A stretch of 64,000 bases of DNA. Origin: Rhizobium sp. BT04 (lineage in GTDB: Bacteria; Pseudomonadota; Alphaproteobacteria; Rhizobiales; Rhizobiaceae). Location of the stretch: the NCBI RefSeq assembly GCF_030053135.1, contig NZ_CP125647.1:1-64000 (forward strand). Direction: 5' to 3'. The stretch's first letter is position 1. The number at the start of each line of letters is the position of its first letter. Both the position numbers and the translations under genes were made by a program. Of the stretch, positions 43,330-52,334 are shown in pieces. The notes beneath the pieces are model-generated. The model made no database searches. It saw only the letters and a list, made by a program, of their open reading frames with translations, and was not told the origin of the DNA.

Positions 43330-44631
43330 CTATCCAACTTTGCGCCCGGCCGGCGTATTTGCCCGCAGAAGCGCCATCAGCATCGGGCCGATCGCAAACT
43401 CTCCCTTTTCACTTCGCCGCGTCAGGCCACGAAGGTAGCCACCGGCCGAATTGATGTGGCCGCCGCGTTCCAGGATGCATGCCATCACAGTCGCAGCGTT
43501 TTCCGGACCCATCACATTGGCCGCTTCCTCATAGGCCGAGGGACTGACCCCCAGCATCGATCGAACGGTGACGGCCGCGGCCATCAGGTCGCGCCAGTTG
43601 CGGATCACGCCACCCGGCCCATAGGCAAGGATTTCCGGGCAAGCTTGCAGAACCAGGCCGAGCGGGAAAGATTTCAGTTCGCCACCATCATTGCGGCTGT
43701 CCGACCCTCGACTTTGCGCTTCCGCCTGCCGGTTCGAATGGGTCCCTCCCCTGCCCTGCTCTGGCGTCACATCCGCTGGACGGTTGTCTTGCCCAGGCAT
43801 CGCGCCCTGCTTCGTTTCGAAGCTTGGTTCAAGTTCAGAATTGGATTCGGGTTTTGAATTCTGTATGTGACGCTCGATATAATAGGCATTGCCGCTTTGT
43901 TTTGCTGATTTAACGCGAATTTCCAGTCGGTTAAGGATGTCGGCGCGCAGGATCGTCAATTCATCCAGCAATTGTTCAAGCTGTGCCGTCGTCGGCGACC
44001 GCGGCAGGCCTTCGACCAGTTCCCGGAATTCCCCGTATAGGCTTTGCCAATCCCCAGGGATCGCCTCTTCGACGGCCGCTTCGATCAGCTTCGCGATGTC
44101 CCGGCGGCAAAGCGTGATGCGCTCGCGCAGCCGCTGGACATGCAGCCGCTCGGCCATCACCTCGGCCGCCAGCTGCTCGATCTCCTCGGCGCGGGCAAGC
44201 AGCGGTGCCAACGAGAAGCCGAAGGCTTCGTCAACCTCCCCTGCCCTGTCCCTGCGGACATAACGCTTGCCGTTGGGACTGTCTCTGCGCAGCAGAAGAC
44301 CCGCCTCGACGAGTGCGGCGAGATGGCGCCGCACGGTCTGTTCGGCCATGCCATGCGTTCTGAGTGACAGCTGGATATTCGACGGGAAGACGATCAACCC
44401 GTTTTCCTGGGCCAACTCGTTCTTCGGATAAAAGCTTAAGAGCGCGTTGAGGACGGCAAGCGCCCGATCGCCGATGCCGAGCAGCGGCTTTGCTTCGCAC
44501 AGCGCGCGAAACAATTTCCACTTGTCGACCGACTGATCCGGTTTGATCTCTCCCGCCATGACTTGGCTTGCAAGCATGCCAAGCGTCATCGACCGCCGCC
44601 CGAAGGGCGTCGTCACACTTCCGGTTTCCAT
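43330..44631 (-). CDS. repC: RepC replication initiator of a repABC replicon
   Basis: 433 aa. TTPFGRRSMTLGMLASQ is the typical RepC N-terminus, followed by DKWKLFRALCEAKPLLGIGDRALAVL and a helix-turn-helix region (HGMAEQTVRRHLAALVEAGLL). The C-terminal domain ends RGGHINSAGGYLRGLTRRSE. RepC is the only protein strictly needed for replication in this family and the origin usually lies within its gene. ATG 44631 chosen; GTG 44640 possible. Expression is normally limited by the antisense RNA encoded in the repB-repC gap. Confidence 0.95.
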   Translation of the reverse strand: METGSVTTPFGRRSMTLGMLASQVMAGEIKPDQSVDKWKLFRALCEAKPLLGIGDRALAVLNALLSFYPKNELAQENGLIVFPSNIQLSLRTHGMAEQTVRRHLAALVEAGLLLRRDSPNGKRYVRRDRAGEVDEAFGFSLAPLLARAEEIEQLAAEVMAERLHVQRLRERITLCRRDIAKLIEAAVEEAIPGDWQSLYGEFRELVEGLPRSPTTAQLEQLLDELTILRADILNRLEIRVKSAKQSGNAYYIERHIQNSKPESNSELEPSFETKQGAMPGQDNRPADVTPEQGRGGTHSNRQAEAQSRGSDSRNDGGELKSFPLGLVLQACPEILAYGPGGVIRNWRDLMAAAVTVRSMLGVSPSAYEEAANVMGPENAATVMACILERGGHINSAGGYLRGLTRRSEKGEFAIGPMLMALLRANTPAGRKVG

Positions 44632-44718
44632 ATCTTCCACCTCAACGAGGCAAAAAAAATCCGCTCACCAAAACGGCGCCAAAAACTCTTGACAGCGATT
44701 CTCGGAAGTGCGATTCTC

Positions 44719-44779
44719 GGAGGTGTTCAAGACTACGAGGAAAGCTTCCGTGACGGTGACGTTCGGGGGCTTTTTTCTT
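44719..44779 (+). ncRNA. Counter-transcribed RNA (ctRNA/incA) of the repABC locus
   Basis: Opposite in strand to repABC and in the gap before repC, where all studied repABC plasmids carry a small antisense RNA. A TTGACA -35 lies at 44689-44694, with a weak GATTCT -10 17 bases later, and a strong terminator ends at about 44779. A transcript of about 55-60 nt would fit known sizes. Promoter strength and exact start are inferred. Confidence 0.65.
44741..44779 (+). terminator. Rho-independent terminator of the ctRNA
   Basis: Ten-pair stem AAAGCTTCCG / CGGGGGCTTT (two G-U pairs) with a 13-nt loop, followed by a T-rich run. Confidence 0.75.
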
Positions 44780-44801
44780 TTGCGCGTTATCTCCTATCCG
44801 A

Positions 44802-44817
44802 ATTGTCAGCTGACAAC
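44802..44817. promoter_or_regulatory. parS-like site, repB-repC gap
   Basis: ATTGTCAGCTGACAAC with the 14-bp core TTGTCAGCTGACAA, close to the repABC centromere consensus GTTNNCNGCNGNNAAC. Lies 14 bases downstream of repB in operon terms. The same core occurs upstream of repA at 47177-47192. Confidence 0.75.
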
Positions 44818-44830
44818 CGGTCTAACTGCC

Positions 44831-45820
44831 TCATTTTCCCTCATTTTCCTCTTCGAACTCGGCGGCGAGGCCTACCAACCGCTGAGCCAGGAATTCCGAA
44901 AACGCCGCCGATTTGACGGTGATGCGAAAGGTTTTGCCGGAGCGGGCCACCAAAGCAAGTGGAGCGCCGCCCTGGGTCCGGAGTGTCTGCTCGGCCCGCC
45001 GCGGTGCGCTCTTCTCCTCCACCGCCTTCCAGATGACATCGAAGCGGCTGTTGGTCTCCAACATCCCGAAACCAGCGGCACTGATTGCGGCCTGCGCCTT
45101 TTTCTGCCCGCCCGTCTCCCTGAACTTTTCGGCAAACGCCAACCAGCGCGGGCGTCCGACCTTGGGGGCCGGCCCGATGGCGAGAATGATCTCGGGATCG
45201 ATCGTCTGAGCCACCTGCAGGAGCCTTGACGTTTCCGGCTTGTCGGTCGCCAGCGCCTTGGCAATCATGTCGCGACTAAAGCCATGCTCATCCATGCGGC
45301 GTGCAAACAGAGCCCGCTCGATAAAGCTCAAGTCGACGCGGGGGCCGTTCTCCTGCCCCTGTGCGAGGATCAGCTCTTCATCCGTGAGCTTCCGCACGAC
45401 AGCCTTAACAGGAACCCCGATCTCTGCGGCCGCCCGCAGGCGCCTGTGGCCATAGGCGGCCTGGTAGTACCCGGCCCTTGCCGGGTCCGGCCGCACCAGG
45501 ATCGGAACCTGCTGTCCGCTTTCCTGGATGGACTGCTTTAATCGCTCGAACTCGGCATCCTTGTCGACCGGGATACGGTCGCGGATGAAGGACATTTCGA
45601 CGGCAGCCGGATCGATCTCCAGGACCTTGTCGCCGGAAGCCAGCGATTCGCGCAGCGCCTTGGCGGCGGCTGCTTCCTCTCCCAGCCGTCCAAGCGACAG
45701 GTTCATCGCCTTGACCGCTCCCGATGGCCGATGCGGCTGTTGCGCGCTCGGCGCCTCCGGCCGTGTCGGCTCGACGGCGCCGACCATGCTCTTCAGGATA
45801 TCGCGTCCTTTTGGGCTCAT
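44831..45820 (-). CDS. repB: RepB plasmid partitioning protein (ParB type)
   Basis: 329 aa. The ParB N-domain is seen in IRDRIPVDKDAEFERLKQSI and GQQVPILVRPDPARAGYYQAAYGHRRLRAA, followed by a helix-turn-helix (RDMIAKALATDKPETSRLLQVAQ). It binds parS and stimulates the RepA ATPase. ATG 45820 overlaps the repA stop as ATGA; an upstream ATG at 45832 is possible. Confidence 0.95.
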   Translation of the reverse strand: MSPKGRDILKSMVGAVEPTRPEAPSAQQPHRPSGAVKAMNLSLGRLGEEAAAAKALRESLASGDKVLEIDPAAVEMSFIRDRIPVDKDAEFERLKQSIQESGQQVPILVRPDPARAGYYQAAYGHRRLRAAAEIGVPVKAVVRKLTDEELILAQGQENGPRVDLSFIERALFARRMDEHGFSRDMIAKALATDKPETSRLLQVAQTIDPEIILAIGPAPKVGRPRWLAFAEKFRETGGQKKAQAAISAAGFGMLETNSRFDVIWKAVEEKSAPRRAEQTLRTQGGAPLALVARSGKTFRITVKSAAFSEFLAQRLVGLAAEFEEENEGK

Positions 45821-47034
45821 GTCCTGCTCCATGCGCTGCGAATGAGTTGCTCGACTTCGGCATTGACGCTGTCGACGGATTCAACCCCGCGGTCATAGGT
45901 CTGGCGATGCATTGTCTCGCGTCCCGCCTCATAGATTGTCTGCTTCGACAGGCCCGCATCCGAGACCGCTGTCGACTTGACCATCATCGATGTCAGCACG
46001 CGCTCGCCGAACAGACTGCGCAGGAAGGCGACGATCTGCGCCTGCGGTCCATCATTGGCCTCATAGCGGGTGATCAGATAGCGCATCCAATCATAATCGA
46101 GGTTGCCGCCTGCCTGCTTGACCACGGCCAGAAGGTCGGAGGTCATCGTCAGGAACTGGTTCATCGACGCCACGTCGAGCATCTGCGGATGGACGGTGAT
46201 CAAGACGGAGGTGGCGGCGCAAAGAGCCGACAGTGTCAGGAAGCCGAGGGTCGGCGGGCAATCGATGATGACGACATCATAGCTCTGCTCCAGCGAATGC
46301 AGCGCATTGCCGACCCGCATGAAGAACATGTCCTTGTCGTCGCGGTTGGTGTCGGCAAGCGCCTTTGGAGTATCGTGTTCGAACTCGTGCAGTTCGAGAT
46401 TGCCGGGAATGAGATCGAGCCCGGGGAAATAGGTCTGGCGGACGATGTCGGCTACGTCGCGGCGCGTTTCGTCATATTTGATGGCACCGTAAAGCGTCTC
46501 GTTTTCGCCGACGTCGAATTCGGGCTGATATCCGAGCATCGCCGACATCGACGCCTGCGGATCGAGGTCGACCGCGAGCACACGGTAGCCGCGAAGCGCC
46601 AGGAACTGTGCCAGGTGAATTGACGTTGTCGTTTTGCCGGAGCCGCCCTTGAAATTGGTGACGGCGATGACCTGGAGATGATCGCCCGGCCGGCGCATCG
46701 GCAGATAGGAGGGTTTGGTGCGCCCCAGGTGCTGGCGCATCGCATGGATTTCTTCGAGCGAGAACACCCGGCGCCCGGACGCTGTCTTTTCGGGATTGAT
46801 GCTTTCCACCTGGGCGGCGAGGTGGCGAACATAGCTGTCGGTGACGCCGAGCAGCTTGGCAGCCTCGGTACTGCTGAAGCGCCGCAGGGATTTGCGGGCA
46901 TCGGGCGAAAACAACCGTTCGAACAGCACCTGCAATTGGCTGCTGAGCATCGTCGAGTCCTGAGCAATGGTCTCGTCGATCGAGACTTGGCTCGCTCTCT
47001 TGGCTTTCTCAACAATCGCGGCCTTGGTCGGCAT
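45817..47034 (-). CDS. repA: RepA plasmid partitioning ATPase (ParA type)
   Basis: 405 aa with an N-terminal DNA-binding region (FSSTEAAKLLGVTDSYVRHLA), deviant Walker A NFKGGSGKTTTSIHLAQ near residue 130, VLAVDLDPQASMSAM and VVIIDCPPTLGFLTLSAL. With RepB it segregates the plasmid and represses the repABC operon. First gene of the operon; ATG 47034 with AGGA upstream. The promoter is at about 47071-47099. Confidence 0.95.
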   Translation of the reverse strand: MPTKAAIVEKAKRASQVSIDETIAQDSTMLSSQLQVLFERLFSPDARKSLRRFSSTEAAKLLGVTDSYVRHLAAQVESINPEKTASGRRVFSLEEIHAMRQHLGRTKPSYLPMRRPGDHLQVIAVTNFKGGSGKTTTSIHLAQFLALRGYRVLAVDLDPQASMSAMLGYQPEFDVGENETLYGAIKYDETRRDVADIVRQTYFPGLDLIPGNLELHEFEHDTPKALADTNRDDKDMFFMRVGNALHSLEQSYDVVIIDCPPTLGFLTLSALCAATSVLITVHPQMLDVASMNQFLTMTSDLLAVVKQAGGNLDYDWMRYLITRYEANDGPQAQIVAFLRSLFGERVLTSMMVKSTAVSDAGLSKQTIYEAGRETMHRQTYDRGVESVDSVNAEVEQLIRSAWSRT

Positions 47035-47062
47035 TCACGCAAATCCTGATAAATCGGGTAAT

Positions 47063-47099
47063 TTTGCGCAAATGATCGTGAGTCTGGCGATTCCGTCAA
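47063..47099 (-). promoter_or_regulatory. repABC promoter with overlapping dyad
   Basis: Leftward TTGACG (47094-47099) and ATCATT (47071-47076) separated by 17 bases, the -10 overlapping the palindrome TTTGCGCAAA (47063-47072). RepA/RepB autorepression at such dyads is known for the family. Confidence 0.5.
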
Positions 47100-47176
47100 G
47101 CGATTTCTTGGTTAGCGAATATATAACAAACTGGATTCGGCGAAGAAATCATGTGGAATTCCGGAATCTTAGCTCA

Positions 47177-47192
47177 ATTGTCAGCTGACAAT
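47177..47192. promoter_or_regulatory. parS-like site upstream of repA
   Basis: Perfect 16-bp palindrome ATTGTCAGCTGACAAT, same core as the site at 44802. Lies about 140 bases upstream of repA. Confidence 0.75.
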
Positions 47193-47252
47193 GGCGGCCG
47201 CGCCGCATCCTGTCGACGACAGCCTGACGGATCGCCACACATTTTCGACCTG

Positions 47253-47315
47253 AACGCCATGGCCGACTCGTCGCCAAGCGACTTCCGTCGTTTGCGATGA
47301 GTCGGCCATGGCGTT
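47253..47315. repeat. Long inverted repeat upstream of repA
   Basis: Perfect 17-bp arms (47253-47269 and 47299-47315, AACGCCATGGCCGACTC) with a 29-nt centre that itself contains GTCGC-N3-GCGAC. It lies 61 bases beyond the upstream parS and just downstream of a possible small leftward gene. No T-run. Confidence 0.65.
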
Positions 47316-47317
47316 TC

Positions 47318-47494
47318 TCATTTATAGGCAGACGACCGGTACAGGCTTTCGGCCTCCATCTCGCGGACGGACTCGTTGCCGGAAGACTTATCGCTTGCGT
47401 CCTGGGGTTCGGGATCCCGGCGTGACGGGGCAAGACCGAGCATTTGCTCGAGACGGCCGGCATTGAGCGGAGCGCTTATTCCCTTAAAGTTCAT
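47318..47494 (-). CDS. Possible 58-aa protein of unknown function
   Basis: ATG 47494 reads MNFKGISAPLNAGRLEQMLGL, shown in part, then a polar Asp/Glu/Arg-rich tail. The start overlaps (ATGA) the end of an open frame that was cut by the IS element, so it may be the surviving end of a longer operon. Amino-acid composition is protein-like, but the ribosome binding site is weak and no family is recognised. Confidence 0.35.
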   Translation of the reverse strand: MNFKGISAPLNAGRLEQMLGLAPSRRDPEPQDASDKSSGNESVREMEAESLYRSSAYK

Positions 47495-47631
47495 CTTCCA
47501 TCTTTCGTCTGCACATCGGCTTGCGTGGAGCCATAGAGATTAAGCGCAATTTGACCCTGCCGAGAACCGCCCGCCGGCGTTATCACCATCTTTTCCGGTG
47601 CGAGCAGGTAAGGGGAGGGGAGGGCTTCCGT
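47491..47631 (-). pseudogene. C-terminal remnant interrupted by the IS element
   Basis: An open frame enters from the IS boundary and ends at 47491 with the residues APEKMVITPAGGSRQGQIAL and NLYGSTQADVQ. The pattern loosely recalls the C-terminal end of large serine recombinases (valine-rich strand, then LYGDLA-like). Short and only suggestive. The matching 5' part would be at 48907 and beyond but is not readable there. Confidence 0.25.
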
Positions 47632-47649
47632 TGACCTGCCACGGAAGTT

Positions 47650-48579
47650 TCATCCGGCTGTGATTAGAGCCTCGGCGGCTTTGAATACGCCAACTGGCGC
47701 GGTAGGAGCAACCGGCGGAAACGCGAAGCTTTCATCTTGCGCAGCGTTGGAGCCGGTTGCGGCGATGCTCCCGGCGTAGCCTGCCGGGGTCTGGTATCCG
47801 AGCGACGAGTGTGGCCGGAAATGGTTATAGTCGTCAGCCCATTCAGCAATGGCGCTGCGGGCATGATCGAGGCCGAAGAAGAGGCTCTCGTTGAGCAACT
47901 CGTCGCGCATCCGACCGTTGAAACTCTCGACATAGCCGTTCTGCATCGGCTTCCCCGGCGCGATGTAGTGCCACTCCACCTTGTGATCCCTCGACCAGGC
48001 GAGAATGGCATTCGACGTTAGTTCGGTGCCGTTGTCGGAGACAATCATTCCGGGCTTGCCGCGTCGTTCGATCAGCGTCGTCAGTTCTCGAGCAACACGT
48101 CGACCAGAGATAGACGTGTCCGGGATCGCTGCCAGGCATTCGCGCGTCACGTCATCAACGACATTCAAGACCCGGAATCGTCTGCCGCAGGCAAACTGGT
48201 CGTGGACGAAATCCAGCGACCAGCGGGCATTGGCTTTCGCCTCGACCAGGATCGGTGCACGCGTGCCGACAGCACGCCGCCGGGCCTTTCGCTTGCGAAC
48301 GGAAAGCCCTTCCTCGCGATAAAGACGGTATATGCGATTGACGCCGGACGGCTCTCCATCTCGCCGAAGCAGGATGAACAGCTGACGGTAGCCAAAACGC
48401 CGCCGCTCGTTGGCGAGGTCGCGCAGCTTCACTCGCAGATCGACCTCCGGCGGTCGACTTGACCGATAACGGATCGTCTTGCGGTCGGCAGATATGATCT
48501 GGCAGGCCCGACGCTCCGAAAGACCCATGACGGCCTTCAGATGCGTGACGGCTTCACGCTTGGCGGCAGGCCCTACCAT
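47650..48579 (-). CDS. IS3-family transposase OrfB (DDE catalytic part)
   Basis: 309 aa with an rve integrase core: [30 protein letters not shown] (first Asp, shown across two blocks), [12 protein letters not shown] (second Asp) and [28 protein letters not shown] (catalytic Glu). Normally made as an OrfAB fusion by programmed -1 frameshifting at the overlap with orfA (48573-48579). Confidence 0.94.
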   Translation of the reverse strand: MVGPAAKREAVTHLKAVMGLSERRACQIISADRKTIRYRSSRPPEVDLRVKLRDLANERRRFGYRQLFILLRRDGEPSGVNRIYRLYREEGLSVRKRKARRRAVGTRAPILVEAKANARWSLDFVHDQFACGRRFRVLNVVDDVTRECLAAIPDTSISGRRVARELTTLIERRGKPGMIVSDNGTELTSNAILAWSRDHKVEWHYIAPGKPMQNGYVESFNGRMRDELLNESLFFGLDHARSAIAEWADDYNHFRPHSSLGYQTPAGYAGSIAATGSNAAQDESFAFPPVAPTAPVGVFKAAEALITAG

Positions 48580-48839
48580 TTTTTTGCAAGAAGCTCGCGG
48601 AGTGCGGCTGCATCCAGCATCTGCTCGGCCAGCAACTTCTTTAGCCTGGCATTCTCGTCCTCGAGCGCCTTCAGACGCTTCGCCTCGGAGACGTCCATGC
48701 CGCCAAATTTGGCTTTCCAGTTATAAAACGTCGCTTCTGAAATCCCGTGCTTGCGGCAGAGGTCGGCTGCCTTCGCGCCAGCCTCCTGCTCCTTCAGCAC
48801 CGCAATAATCTGCTCTTCCGTAAATCGCTGCTTCTTCAT
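48573..48839 (-). CDS. IS3-family transposase OrfA (DNA-binding part)
   Basis: 88 aa: [20 protein letters not shown] and [20 protein letters not shown] form the helix-turn-helix, followed by a leucine-zipper-like helix ([19 protein letters not shown]). Overlaps orfB by 7 bases. Confidence 0.93.
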   Translation of the reverse strand: MKKQRFTEEQIIAVLKEQEAGAKAADLCRKHGISEATFYNWKAKFGGMDVSEAKRLKALEDENARLKKLLAEQMLDAAALRELLAKKW

Positions 48840-48906
48840 TCGTCCGTCCTTTAACAGGCCGGACTCTAATCCATTCTGGAGGAAATTCTCAGTGGCAGGT
48901 CACCGT

Positions 48907-49309
48907 CGTTCAAACACCGCCCCGAATACGGAGTCCGACAGCGACGCTGGACGTCTCGGATCGCTTCTGCGTGCCGAGATCGAAGACGGCCTCGCAGGCG
49001 CGACCCGACGCGACGCAGCCACGCAGATGTGGAAGGAAATCGCATGCCCGCAGGCAGCGTAAGCGAAAGCGTCAGGCAAGACTTTTGACCCGAGGTCCTT
49101 CAACTTTACGATGCCCCCGCGAGAGATAGGAACAAAAAGCGTCGAATATAGCCATTTGACGCAAGCATCTGCATCACTCTTGGACGAATTTAAAGTTTCT
49201 TAATCGCGCTCTCTCCAGATGCTCAAGAAGTATCAATTTTTTGATGCAAGTTCCCAACACCGGGAGTCGACGGACGGTTCGAACCCGCAAAATACGGAGA
49301 TCATCCACT
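48907..49309. other. Gene-poor stretch between IS element and chemosensory cassette
   Basis: No convincing gene. It contains the first copy of the 42-bp direct repeat (49077-49118) and an AT-richer promoter-like region (49130-49250) before the Cache protein gene. Confidence 0.5.
49077..49118 (+). repeat. 42-bp direct repeat, left copy
   Basis: Shares 40 of 42 bases with 52335-52376; the two differences are internal. The conserved core reads TTTGACCCGAGGTCCTT and, after one variable base, AACTTTACGATGCCCCC. The pair encloses the Cache-MCP-CheW genes. Confidence 0.85.
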
Positions 49310-49771
49310 ATGAAACCCATCGCTGCCTTTATTCTCGTTGCAGTTTCGATGGCCACGCCCGCCCTCGCCGATGATATGGCGGACGCGACTAAGGACCATG
49401 CCGTCAAAGCCGCTGCCTATTTCGCGAGTGCAGATCTGGAGACCGCGAAGAAGGCATTCGCCGACAAGTCAAACACTGAGTGGGTTCGGCCCGAATATAA
49501 TCTTCACGTGACAGGAATTGGCTCCGATGGCGTTATCTGGGCAGACGGAGCTTTTCCAGAGCTAATTGGCGCGGATCTCGCGACGCTAACTGATCTTGAC
49601 GGGACCTCGTTTGGCAAAGAAATGCTGGAAAAGAGCAAGGAGATGACCGAAGGCCATCTAATGACACTGCGCTTCATCAACCCGAAAACTCAACAGGCCG
49701 CAAAATCCTACGGCTACTGCTTACGTCCAAAGGGTGAAGACGTCGTCTGTGCGTGGTCTGAAGCAGATTAA
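49310..49771 (+). CDS. Secreted single-Cache-domain protein
   Basis: 153 aa with a Sec signal peptide (MKPIAAFILVAVSMATPALA). The mature part has the layout of a soluble Cache sensor domain: a long first helix (DATKDHAVKAAAYFASADL) and the strand-rich EYNLHVTGIGSDGVIWADGAFPELIG and AAKSYGYCLRPKGEDVVCAW, with two Cys that could form a disulfide. Encoded 40 bases before the chemoreceptor, so likely a periplasmic ligand-binding partner of it. ATG 49310 follows CGGAGA. Confidence 0.75.
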   Translation: MKPIAAFILVAVSMATPALADDMADATKDHAVKAAAYFASADLETAKKAFADKSNTEWVRPEYNLHVTGIGSDGVIWADGAFPELIGADLATLTDLDGTSFGKEMLEKSKEMTEGHLMTLRFINPKTQQAAKSYGYCLRPKGEDVVCAWSEAD

Positions 49772-49811
49772 ATCTCCATTCAAGTACGAATTTAGCCCGT
49801 AGGTGTTTGCA

Positions 49812-51782
49812 ATGTATGGTCATTCGATCAGGACTAAAGTCCTTTCTATCCCTGTAGTCGTGGGCATCATGATAAGCGTGGCACTCATTGTTGCCGCCTT
49901 CGGGCTATATGATGCTAAAAATGCACTGATCCGCATCCATGATGTTGAACAGGCCAATCTTCAATCAGCAAATGAATTAAATACACTGCTGCTTTCAGTC
50001 CAGTCCGACCTCTATCACATGACTGTGCTAAAGATGCTTGGTGATGGCAGCGGAACGGACAGTCTTACCGATCACATGACGGCCTCTTTGGCGCGACTTC
50101 AGGAGTTGAATAAGCACACATCCCTAGATCATGTTGTATTTGAGGATTATAACAAGCAATTCATGTCGACCATGGATCTGATGAAACGTAACCCTCGTCT
50201 TGCATTCATGGGAATCACGGCACTCTCGAAAAAGTACGACGACTTGCACGCGATCATTGGTCATGATCTTGAAGATCGTCGGAAAGCAGCGGCTGAGGCT
50301 CATTACCACGAGCTTATCGCTATCAACCGCGTTCTGAAAGTAATGGCCATCCTCGGCGTGGGCATTGTTGTGATCCTCGTCGCTCTCAGTTGGATGGTTG
50401 TTGCTTCAACGGTGAGACCTCTTTCGGCTCTTACCCTATCAATTCGATTGATTGCGGCAGGTTCGCTCGAAGAACTTGTTCCAGCCGTTGAGCGTCAAGA
50501 CGAAATCGGTTCGATGGCGCGTGCGGTGGAAGTGTTCAAGCAAAACGGTATTAAGGTGCGGGAAATGAATGCGCAGGAAGCAGCGCAACAGGCGAAAAGC
50601 ACAGACCTGCAGTCGAACATAGCCCAGATCGTCTCGGCGGCAGTCGCAGGCGATTTCACCAAACGCATCACCAAGGACTATGAAAGTGCTGATTTCAACC
50701 ACTTCGCTGCTCAGGTCAACAAGCTGGTAACGTCAGTCGATCTCGGAATCGCCGAAACTAGACGGGTCGTTTCAGCTTTGGCCGAGGGGGATCTGACCGA
50801 GACGATGCGTGGCGATTTCCAGGGTGCCTTCGGGGAGCTAAGGGACAGTGTTAACGCAACGATGGCCAACCTTCGTTCGGTTGTGGGTGAGGTGCGCTCA
50901 GCGATCGATACCATCAATAGCGGCGCCGGCGAGATGCTTACCGCCTCGAGCGACCTGTCGAGCCGCACGGAACAGCAAGCGGCCTCGCTTGAAGAGACGT
51001 CTTCGGCTCTCGAGGAAATCACCGCAGCAGTGAAGAACTCGACCGAGCGGGCGATGGAAGCCAGCCATATGGTTGATGAAGCGCGCCGCAGCACGGAACA
51101 GTCGAGCACGGTCGTCAAGAATGCAGTCTCCGCCATGGGCCGCATCGAACAGGCCTCCGGTGAAATCAGCCAGATCATCAATGTCATCGATGAGATCGCC
51201 TTCCAGACCAATCTTCTGGCCCTCAATGCCGGTGTGGAAGCAGCCCGTGCCGGTGAGGCAGGCAAGGGCTTTGCTGTCGTCGCCCAGGAGGTCCGCGAGC
51301 TTGCTCAACGCTCGGCGACCGCCGCCAAGGACATCAAGGGGCTAATTTCCCGTTCCGGTGAAGAAGTGCACTCCGGCGTCAAACTCGTGACGGCAACGGG
51401 GGAAGCGCTGGGCTTGATCAATGGCCACGTTGTTAAGATCAACGAGCATGTACATTCGATCGCGAGGGCGGCGAAGGAACAGTCGACCGGCCTCCACGAG
51501 GTTAGCACCGCCGTCAACCAGATGGACCAAGTGACGCAGCAGAATGCGGCGATGGTGGAAGAATCAACTGCGGCCACCAACCGGCTGGCTGACGAAGCCG
51601 CGAACCTTGCGCGGCTGATCGCTCGCTTCAAACTCGATGACAGTGTCTCGACGCCCCGCGCAGCCAATCACGACAGCAAGCCCGTTGCCTCTCCGGCACG
51701 AGCCCTTGGTCGCAAGCTTGCCGGTGCTTTCGGCGGACGCGCCGCGACCGCTGCTGCGACATCTTCCTGGGAGGAGTTCTGA
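49812..51782 (+). CDS. Methyl-accepting chemotaxis protein
   Basis: 656 aa. First membrane helix at about residues 12-33, a helical periplasmic domain of four-helix-bundle type (about 35-185), second helix about 190-212 ([18 protein letters not shown]), HAMP, and the signalling domain with the hairpin tip [22 protein letters not shown]. The C-terminus SWEEF fits the xWxxF tether for CheR and CheB. The first third is visibly AT-richer than the signalling part. ATG 49812 chosen over GTG 49803. Confidence 0.93.
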   Translation: MYGHSIRTKVLSIPVVVGIMISVALIVAAFGLYDAKNALIRIHDVEQANLQSANELNTLLLSVQSDLYHMTVLKMLGDGSGTDSLTDHMTASLARLQELNKHTSLDHVVFEDYNKQFMSTMDLMKRNPRLAFMGITALSKKYDDLHAIIGHDLEDRRKAAAEAHYHELIAINRVLKVMAILGVGIVVILVALSWMVVASTVRPLSALTLSIRLIAAGSLEELVPAVERQDEIGSMARAVEVFKQNGIKVREMNAQEAAQQAKSTDLQSNIAQIVSAAVAGDFTKRITKDYESADFNHFAAQVNKLVTSVDLGIAETRRVVSALAEGDLTETMRGDFQGAFGELRDSVNATMANLRSVVGEVRSAIDTINSGAGEMLTASSDLSSRTEQQAASLEETSSALEEITAAVKNSTERAMEASHMVDEARRSTEQSSTVVKNAVSAMGRIEQASGEISQIINVIDEIAFQTNLLALNAGVEAARAGEAGKGFAVVAQEVRELAQRSATAAKDIKGLISRSGEEVHSGVKLVTATGEALGLINGHVVKINEHVHSIARAAKEQSTGLHEVSTAVNQMDQVTQQNAAMVEESTAATNRLADEAANLARLIARFKLDDSVSTPRAANHDSKPVASPARALGRKLAGAFGGRAATAAATSSWEEF

Positions 51783-52252
51783 TGAACGATCTGAACTTGA
51801 GCGCAACCACGATGCTGGAGATCATCGCCTTTCATCTCGGCGACCAGCAATTCTGCATCAGGACGACATCGATCCGGGAGATCAGAGGATGGGCAGCGGC
51901 AACACCGCTGCCCCATGCGCCGCCTTATGTGCTCGGCGTAATGAACCTACGCGGCTCGGTTATTCCAGTGATCGATCTTGCGGCCAAACTCGGTGTGCTG
52001 GGCGCCGTCAGCACGGAACGGAGCGCGATCGTCGTCGCCGAGATCGGCAATAGCATCATTGGCCTCGTCGTTGACCGCGTCTCTGACATCCTCTCGATCA
52101 GCAGCGACCGCGTCCAACCCGTGCCACATCTGGGTACGTCCTTTGATCCCGCCTTCTCCTACGGGATTATCCCACTCGAACAGGGCATGGTCTGCTTCCT
52201 CAATCTCGACCATATGTTCGGCACTCTCGAACAGGTACAGAGCGCCGCCTAG
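51782..52252 (+). CDS. cheW: CheW chemotaxis adaptor protein
   Basis: 156 aa. IIAFHLGDQQFCIRTTSIREI, PYVLGVMNLRGSVIPVIDLAAKLG and SIIGLVVDRVSDILSI are the usual CheW blocks. Couples receptors to CheA. Its ATG overlaps the receptor stop by one base. No cheA, cheY, cheB or cheR gene is present here, so the pair must plug into a chemotaxis system encoded elsewhere. Confidence 0.95.
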   Translation: MNDLNLSATTMLEIIAFHLGDQQFCIRTTSIREIRGWAAATPLPHAPPYVLGVMNLRGSVIPVIDLAAKLGVLGAVSTERSAIVVAEIGNSIIGLVVDRVSDILSISSDRVQPVPHLGTSFDPAFSYGIIPLEQGMVCFLNLDHMFGTLEQVQSAA

Positions 52253-52334
52253 CGACCACGCCAAGCTTCGATCATCGGTTTCTTGGAGAAACCGATCACG
52301 AATGACAAAATCAGCCAAAGACGTACAAAATGCC

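Larger units (their letters stand above)
47632..48902 (-). mobile_element. IS3-family insertion sequence (IS407-like group), complete
   Basis: 1271 bp. Terminal inverted repeats begin TGACCTGCCAC at both ends (47632-47642, 48892-48902) and continue with partial identity. The 4-bp sequence CCGT flanks both ends (47628-47631, 48903-48906), a target duplication of the size usual for the IS407 group. It carries orfA and orfB, both intact, so it may still be active. Confidence 0.92.
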
